Shown in pieces: positions 59,242 through 64,000 of a DNA stretch of 64,000 nt (positions are counted from its first letter, which is position 1; each line of letters starts with the position of its first letter). The notes under the pieces are model-generated. The model was not told the origin of the DNA and searched no databases. It saw only the letters and a program-made list of their open reading frames with translations. A program made the position numbers and the translations under genes. Location of the stretch: contig NZ_JBDIVE010000002.1 in the NCBI RefSeq assembly GCF_039631295.1, positions 1 through 64,000 on the forward strand, written 5' to 3'. The stretch comes from Viridibacterium sediminicola. GTDB taxonomy: Bacteria > Pseudomonadota > Gammaproteobacteria > Burkholderiales > Rhodocyclaceae.

Positions 59242-59692
59242 GCGGCGGATTGCGGCGGGCAAGCAGGCGGTCAAGCTGATTGGCGAAGTTCTGCCGGTCA
59301 GCCTGACTCAGCGCCGCCGGCCCGCCGGTCTGCACACCGCTGCTGCGCAGGCCTTCCATGAAGTCACGCATCGACAGGCTCTCGCGGATATTCGCCGCCG
59401 AGTAGAGCTCGCCACGCGGATTGAGCGCCAGTGCGCCTTTTTCGATCACCGCTGCGGCCAGCGGGATGTCAGCGGTGATCACCAGATCCACCGCCTCGAC
59501 CTGGCTGACGATGTAGTTGTCCGCCACATCAAAGCCGGCCGCTACTTGCTGCGCGCGGATGTAGGGCGAAGGCGGCACGCGCAGCATCTGGTTGGCGACC
59601 AGGATAGTCGTCAATTGCAGGCGGGTGGCCGTGCGGAACAGGATTTCCTTGATCACGACCGGGCAGGCATCGGCATCGACCCAGATCTTCAT
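59225..59692 (-). CDS. YaiI/YqxD family protein (DUF188)
   Basis: 155 residues. The N-terminal MKIWVDADACPVVIKEIL and the segment AVDLVITADIPLAAAVIEKGA are diagnostic of YaiI/YqxD. The fold is PIN-like with conserved aspartates that could bind metal, so a nuclease role is possible but unproven. RRNPPLKPAS forms the tail. Confidence 0.88.
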   Translation of the reverse strand: MKIWVDADACPVVIKEILFRTATRLQLTTILVANQMLRVPPSPYIRAQQVAAGFDVADNYIVSQVEAVDLVITADIPLAAAVIEKGALALNPRGELYSAANIRESLSMRDFMEGLRSSGVQTGGPAALSQADRQNFANQLDRLLARRNPPLKPAS

Positions 59693-59756
59693 ACGCAGTC
59701 CTTAGCGGCAGTTCATGTTCTTTTATTGTCCGTGGCCGAGATCAAACGCCGCATTA

Positions 59757-59870
59757 TTGACGCAAAGGGCGCGAAGAAAAGCGAGGCTTCGCAGAGTTTC
59801 AAGTCGTAGGCTTTCTTGAATCGCGCCCTTGGCGAAACTTTCTGTGTTTTCTTGGCGTCCTTCGCGTCAA
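59757..59870. repeat. Imperfect long inverted repeat (GACGCAAAGGGCGC type)
   Basis: Left arm 59757-59780 (TTGACGCAAAGGGCGCGAAG...) and right arm 59847-59870 (...TTCGCGTCAA) pair at 21 of 24 positions, separated by 66 bp. The unit (GACGCAAAGG-ACGC) is a repeat type I have seen scattered in proteobacterial intergenic DNA. It fills most of the 295-bp gap between yaiI and the next gene, which otherwise holds nothing. Confidence 0.55.
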
Positions 59871-59987
59871 AGACAAGTCTTTTGCTATGCGATGCCAGGC
59901 ACACGCAGGAACGCGAGCAGTCTCTTGGCGACAATATTACCGGGCAAGCACTGTACACTGCGCTCCAATCGCATCGAACAGCGCATC

Positions 59988-60863
59988 ATGAAATCTGCCA
60001 AGCCAGCCAAATCCGCCGCCCAGCCTGCCAAGACGGCGAACAAGAACCACGACATCCGCCCCGGCCAGTCAGTCGAGCTGCTCAAGGAGCTGCACATCCT
60101 CACCCGCGACGGGCAGATGAATCAGGACAGCCGGCGCAAGCTCAAGCAGGTCTATCACCTGTTCCAGTTCATCGAGCCTCTGTTGCAGGATGTGCTGACG
60201 CGCCAGGCGCAGCTTGAGCTGGTCGACCACGGCGCGGGCAAGAGCTATCTGGGCTTCATCCTCTACGACCTGTTCTTCAAGGAGCAGGCGCCGCAAGGCC
60301 AGATCTGGGGCATCGAGACGCGCGACGAGCTGGTCACCCGCTCACAGGAACTGGCTGCGCGCCTGGGCTTTGGCGGCATGCAGTTCAGGAATCTGAGCGT
60401 GGCCGATTCGATCAGCTCGCCCGACCTGCCCGGCCAGATCGATGTCGTCACCGCCTTGCACGCCTGCGATACGGCGACCGATGACGCGATCCGCTTCGCC
60501 CTCGCCAAGGAGGCGCGCCACATCGTGCTGGTGCCCTGCTGTCAGGCCGAAGTGGCCAGCGTGCTGCGCAAGAACAAGGGCGCGGCGCTGGGCAAATCGG
60601 CGCTCACCGAGCTGTGGCGCCACCCGCTGCACACGCGCGAATTCGGCAGCCAGCTGACCAATGTATTGCGCTGCCTGCAGCTCGAAGCACATGGTTACCA
60701 GGTCAGCGTGACCGAGCTGGTCGGTTGGGAACATTCAATGAAGAACGAGCTGATCATCGCCAGCTACAAAGACCTGCCGCGCCGCCGCCCGGCCGAGCGC
60801 CTGCAGGAAGTGCTGCAGCAAGTCGGCATCGAGGAGCTGGCGACGCGCTTTAGCGTCCGCTGA
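59988..60863 (+). CDS. SAM-dependent methyltransferase (Methyltransf_32-like)
   Basis: 291 residues from ATG 59988; the upstream frame is non-coding repeat DNA. Lys/Ala-rich N-terminus (MKSAKPAKSAAQPAK). SAM-binding LVDHGAGKSYLGFIL (about 79-93), GIETRDELV and VVTALHACDTATDDA (about 154-168), then VPCCQAEV. The H-A-C-D-T-A-T-D-D-A and PCC motifs match the family of RNA/tRNA methyltransferase-like proteins (GSTCD/Trm13-related). Target unknown. 3' end overlaps metR by 14 bp, convergent. Confidence 0.75.
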   Translation: MKSAKPAKSAAQPAKTANKNHDIRPGQSVELLKELHILTRDGQMNQDSRRKLKQVYHLFQFIEPLLQDVLTRQAQLELVDHGAGKSYLGFILYDLFFKEQAPQGQIWGIETRDELVTRSQELAARLGFGGMQFRNLSVADSISSPDLPGQIDVVTALHACDTATDDAIRFALAKEARHIVLVPCCQAEVASVLRKNKGAALGKSALTELWRHPLHTREFGSQLTNVLRCLQLEAHGYQVSVTELVGWEHSMKNELIIASYKDLPRRRPAERLQEVLQQVGIEELATRFSVR

Positions 60864-61758
60864 GCGGGCGCCCCTCGCCCTGTGCGAGGGCAATAAAAGC
60901 CTGCAGGTAATCGATGTCGAGATCGGCCTCGCGCAGGCCGAGGAAGATCTGCTTGGCAATGCCCTGCGGCCCCAGGCGCACCGGCCACACCGCCAGCTTG
61001 CTGGCGTATTCCTCGACCAGCCAGCGCGGCAGCGCGGCCACGCCGCGCCCGCTGGCGACCATCTGCAACATGATGTCGGTGGTCTCGATGCTTTTGTGGC
61101 GCTGCGGGCGGACGCCGGCCGGCGTCAGGAACAGGGTGTAGATATCCAGGCGGTCGAGCGCTACCGGGTAGCTGATCAGCGTCTCCTCGGCAAGATCTTC
61201 CGGCCGCGCCCAGGCCGCCTCGCGCAGGCGATGGCCGGCGCCCACCACCAGCACCTGCTCGTAATCGAAGACCGGCTCGAAATGCAGGCCAGGCTTGAGC
61301 AAGGGATCAGGCGTGACCAGCACATCGATCTCGTGCCCGAACAAGGCGCCGAGGCCGCCAAACTGGAAGCGCTGCTTCACGTCGACATCCACATCGGGCC
61401 AGTCGGCCAGATAGGGCGCGACGATGCGCAGCAGCCACTGGTAGCAGGGATGGCACTCCATGCCGATGCGCAGACTGCCGCGCTCGCCCTGCGCGTACTG
61501 GGCCAGGCGCGCCTCGGCGTGTTCGAGCTGCGGCAACAGGCGCTGGGCCACGGCGAGCAGGTATTCGCCGGCCTGGGTCGGCCGCAGACGGCGCCCCTCG
61601 CGATGCCAGATGCTCAGCCCGAGTTGTTCTTCGAGCTTGCGCATGGTGTGGCTCAGCGCCGACTGCGTCAGATGCAGGGCCTGGGCGGCGGCGGTCAGGG
61701 AACCGCTGCGCTCGACTTCGCGCAGGATGCTCAGATGGATGCGTTCAAGGCTAGGCAT
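60850..61758 (-). CDS. metR: LysR-type regulator MetR
   Basis: 302 residues. N-terminal winged helix-turn-helix (about 3-62; SGSLTAAAQALHLTQSALSH), then a LysR substrate-binding domain. The divergent position next to metE and the effector-domain motifs GMECHPCYQWL and DVDVKQRFQFGGLGAL match MetR, which uses homocysteine as co-activator for metE. Start ATG 61758 is 99 bp from metE. Confidence 0.92.
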   Translation of the reverse strand: MPSLERIHLSILREVERSGSLTAAAQALHLTQSALSHTMRKLEEQLGLSIWHREGRRLRPTQAGEYLLAVAQRLLPQLEHAEARLAQYAQGERGSLRIGMECHPCYQWLLRIVAPYLADWPDVDVDVKQRFQFGGLGALFGHEIDVLVTPDPLLKPGLHFEPVFDYEQVLVVGAGHRLREAAWARPEDLAEETLISYPVALDRLDIYTLFLTPAGVRPQRHKSIETTDIMLQMVASGRGVAALPRWLVEEYASKLAVWPVRLGPQGIAKQIFLGLREADLDIDYLQAFIALAQGEGRPLSGR

Positions 61759-61761
61759 ACG

Positions 61762-61810
61762 TGAATAATATTAATCGATCGATGAAACAATACCATTTTT
61801 ATTCATGAAT
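61762..61810. promoter_or_regulatory. Candidate MetR operators in the metR-metE gap
   Basis: TGAATAATATTAA (61762-61774) is one base off the MetR consensus TGAA-N5-TTCA. TTAATCGATCGATGAA (61771-61786) is nearly palindromic. ATTCATGAAT (61801-61810) is a perfect palindrome with TTCA/TGAA half-sites. They lie in the short divergent promoter region where MetR acts. Confidence 0.5.
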
Positions 61811-61857
61811 CGAGATCACTAAGATCGCCCCACTTTCTTTCACGGGCGTTCTCGATC

Positions 61858-64000
61858 ATGGCCATCACCCACTCTCTCGGTTTTCCGCGCATCGGCGCAC
61901 AACGCGAACTCAAGTTCGCCCTCGAAGCCTACTGGCAGGGCAAATCCTCAGCGGCGGAACTGCGCGCCGTCGGCACCCGGCTACGGCAGCAGCACTGGGC
62001 AGCACAGGCAGGGCTGGATCTGGTGCCGCTCGGCGACTTCTCCTTCTACGACCAGGTGCTCGACATGAGCTTCACCCTGGGCAATCTGCCGGCCCGCGTG
62101 CGGGACTTCCACGGTGATGCGCTGGACAACTACTTCCGCGTCGCGCGCGGCCGCTCGGCGGCGGGCAGCGAAGCCCACGGCGCCTGCTGCGCCGGCGTCG
62201 CGGCCGGCGAGATGACCAAGTGGTTCGACACCAACTATCACTACATCGTCCCCGAATTCACGGCGGACAGCGAATTCCGCCTCGATGCCTCGCGCCTGCT
62301 GCAGGAAATCGGCGAAGCGCGCGCCCTCGGCCTGCGCGCCAAGCCGGTGATCATCGGGCCGCTGAGCTATCTGTGGCTGGGCAAGGCCAAGGATGGATCC
62401 AACAAGCTGGATTTGCTGCCGCGCCTGCTGCCGGCCTATGCCCAGCTGCTCGCCGTGCTCGCCGAACAAGGCGTCGAATGGCTGCAGATCGACGAACCGG
62501 CCCTGGTCACCGAACTCGATGAAGACTGGCGCCACGCCTATTCGATTGCCTACCACACGCTCAAGAGCACGCCGCTCAAGCTGCTGCTGTGCAGCTACTT
62601 CGGCCCCCTGCGCGAAAACCTCGAATGGGCGCTCAAGCTGCCCACGGCGGGCTTCCACCTCGACGCGCTGCGGGCGCGCGACGAAGTCCAGGCGGCGCTC
62701 AACTATCTGGGCAGCCACAAGGTGCTGTCGCTGGGCGTGATCAATGGTCGCAATATCTGGAAGACCGATCTGAATGCCGTGCTCGACTGGCTGGAGCCAA
62801 TCAGCGAGCGCCTGGGCGAACGTCTGTGGCTGGCGCCCTCCTGCTCCCTGCTGCATGTGCCGGTCGACCTGCGCAGCGAAACCCGGCTCGACGCCGAAGT
62901 GCGCAGCTGGCTGGCCTTTGCCTGCCAGAAGCTGGAGGAACTGCAGCTGCTGGCCCGTGCGCTCAAGTCCGGACGCGAGGCCGTTGCCGGCGCGCTGGCC
63001 GAGAACCGGCAAGCCATCGCCGCGCGGCGCAGCTCAACGCGCGTTCACAACCGCCAGGTACAGGAAGCCATGGCCCGCCTGCACGACAAGCTCGGCCGCC
63101 GCCAAAGCCCCTACCCCGTGCGTGCGGCGCGGCAGGCCGCTGTGCTGCAGCTGCCCGCCTTCCCCACCACGACCATCGGCTCCTTCCCGCAGACCGCGGA
63201 AATCCGCCAGATCCGCCGCCGCTTCAAGTCCGGCGAGCTGGATGCGGCGGCCTACCAGGCAGCGATGCACGGCGAAATCGAACGCAGCGTGCGCGCCCAG
63301 GAAGCCCTGGGCCTGGATGTGCTGGTGCATGGCGAGGCGGAACGCAATGACATGGTCGAATACTTCGGCGAACAGCTCGACGGCTACGCCTTCAGCCAGG
63401 CCGGCTGGGTGCAGTCTTACGGCTCGCGCTGCGTCAAGCCGCCGATCCTGTTCGGCGACATCAGCCGCCGCCAGGCAATGACCGTGGACTGGATCCGCTA
63501 CGCCCAGTCACTCACCGACAAGCCGATGAAGGGCATGCTGACCGGCCCGGTAACGATCCTCAACTGGTCCTTCGTGCGCGACGACCAACCGCGCGCTTTC
63601 AGCTGCTTCCAGCTGGCCCTGGCGCTGCGCGAGGAAGTGCTGGATCTGGAACGCGCCGGCATCCGCGTGATCCAGATCGACGAAGCGGCGCTACGCGAAG
63701 GCCTGCCGCTGCGCAAAGCCCAGTGGCAGGCTTATCTGGAATGGGCGGTGGAAGCTTTCCGCATCACCGCCAACGGCGTGGCCGACCAGACGCAGATCCA
63801 TACCCATATGTGCTACTCGGAATTCAACGACATCATCGCTGCCATCGCCAGCATGGATGCCGACGTGATCACCATCGAAACCTCGCGCTCCGACATGGAA
63901 TTGCTCGAAGCTTTCAAAAGCTTCAAGTACCCGAACGAGATCGGCCCCGGCGTGTACGACATCCACTCGCCGAACATTCCGAGCGAGGAACACATGCTGG
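61858..64000 (+). CDS. metE: Cobalamin-independent methionine synthase MetE (3' end beyond window)
   Basis: ATG 61858; 714 complete codons are visible and the frame is open to the right edge, so the last ~45-50 residues (including the final zinc cysteine) are missing. N-terminal barrel: LGFPRIGAQRELKFALEAYW and MTKWFDTNYHYIVPEF. C-terminal catalytic barrel: TTIGSFPQT, MLTGPVTILNWSFVR, QIDEAALREGLP, and the zinc ligands His and Cys in HTHMCYSEFND plus Glu in IETSRSDMELL. It transfers methyl from methyltetrahydrofolate-polyglutamate to homocysteine. Regulated by the divergent metR. Confidence 0.96.
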   Translation, partial: MAITHSLGFPRIGAQRELKFALEAYWQGKSSAAELRAVGTRLRQQHWAAQAGLDLVPLGDFSFYDQVLDMSFTLGNLPARVRDFHGDALDNYFRVARGRSAAGSEAHGACCAGVAAGEMTKWFDTNYHYIVPEFTADSEFRLDASRLLQEIGEARALGLRAKPVIIGPLSYLWLGKAKDGSNKLDLLPRLLPAYAQLLAVLAEQGVEWLQIDEPALVTELDEDWRHAYSIAYHTLKSTPLKLLLCSYFGPLRENLEWALKLPTAGFHLDALRARDEVQAALNYLGSHKVLSLGVINGRNIWKTDLNAVLDWLEPISERLGERLWLAPSCSLLHVPVDLRSETRLDAEVRSWLAFACQKLEELQLLARALKSGREAVAGALAENRQAIAARRSSTRVHNRQVQEAMARLHDKLGRRQSPYPVRAARQAAVLQLPAFPTTTIGSFPQTAEIRQIRRRFKSGELDAAAYQAAMHGEIERSVRAQEALGLDVLVHGEAERNDMVEYFGEQLDGYAFSQAGWVQSYGSRCVKPPILFGDISRRQAMTVDWIRYAQSLTDKPMKGMLTGPVTILNWSFVRDDQPRAFSCFQLALALREEVLDLERAGIRVIQIDEAALREGLPLRKAQWQAYLEWAVEAFRITANGVADQTQIHTHMCYSEFNDIIAAIASMDADVITIETSRSDMELLEAFKSFKYPNEIGPGVYDIHSPNIPSEEHML

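Noticed and set aside
1..64000. CRISPR arrays, tRNA genes, insertion sequences, prophage or integrase genes
   Set aside because: I looked for regular spaced repeats, tRNA T-arm/anticodon patterns and transposase-like proteins and found none; the repeats present are short palindromes or slippage repeats.

Overview
The window is about 64 kb of GC-rich, gene-dense chromosome from a betaproteobacterium. Gene content fits the Rhodocyclales best (MSHA-type pilus cluster, PHB phasin, C4-dicarboxylate TRAP transporter, bacteriohemerythrins, type-2 LeuA, MetR/MetE). The genus cannot be fixed from the sequence. Almost all genes look like ordinary chromosomal genes. I see no insertion sequence, prophage, CRISPR array or tRNA. 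The left edge is the promoter and boxA-containing leader of a ribosomal RNA operon that runs leftwards out of the window.

Layout. 0.4-12.5 kb: an MSHA-like type IV pilus operon (secretin, TPR protein, ATPase with an MshEN c-di-GMP-type domain, inner-membrane platform, GspL/PilO/MshK-like assembly proteins, two pseudopilin-like proteins), then a membrane adenylate cyclase and a prepilin with its own sigma-54-type promoter. 12.5-17.3 kb: a CPA2 antiporter, divergent from a Kdo/LPS-transport operon kdsD-kdsC-lptC-lptA that stops at a terminator without lptB. 17.5-22.4 kb: a phasin with a strong promoter and terminator, then a leftward CinA-like protein, an EI24 protein and an FtsX-family permease. 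22.4-25.6 kb: TRAP transporter dctP-dctM-dctQ. 25.6-34.7 kb: mfd, carrying an in-frame palindromic repeat; two hemerythrins; fpr; a fatty acid desaturase; and leuA with an elaborate leader.

34.8-44.6 kb: a DUF1631 protein preceded by a 34-bp palindrome, then a leftward run (dedA, purN, DUF3108, an RsmB-type methyltransferase, an MscS-type channel), a REC-DUF3369-GGDEF-EAL phosphodiesterase and phhB. 45-53.6 kb: a secreted PL3 pectate lyase, two tandem TPR-glycosyltransferase fusions, a repeat-rich YCF48/BNR lipoprotein and two pseudopilin-like genes. 53.6-56.0 kb: molybdenum cofactor genes mobB-moeA-moaD-moaE. 56.2-64.0 kb: a methyltransferase, a CopD-like membrane protein, a response regulator, a YhhQ-type queuosine-precursor transporter, YaiI, a second methyltransferase, metR, and metE, which runs off the right edge.

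Several themes recur: cell-surface appendages under second-messenger control (c-di-GMP and cAMP), envelope biogenesis, and oxygen or redox adaptation. The most interesting points are the leuA leader with a Leu-rich peptide at the predicted transcription start, the repeat translated inside mfd, the hemerythrin pair in which one copy has lost an iron-ligand histidine, and the TPR-glycosyltransferase / BNR / pseudopilin neighbourhood.
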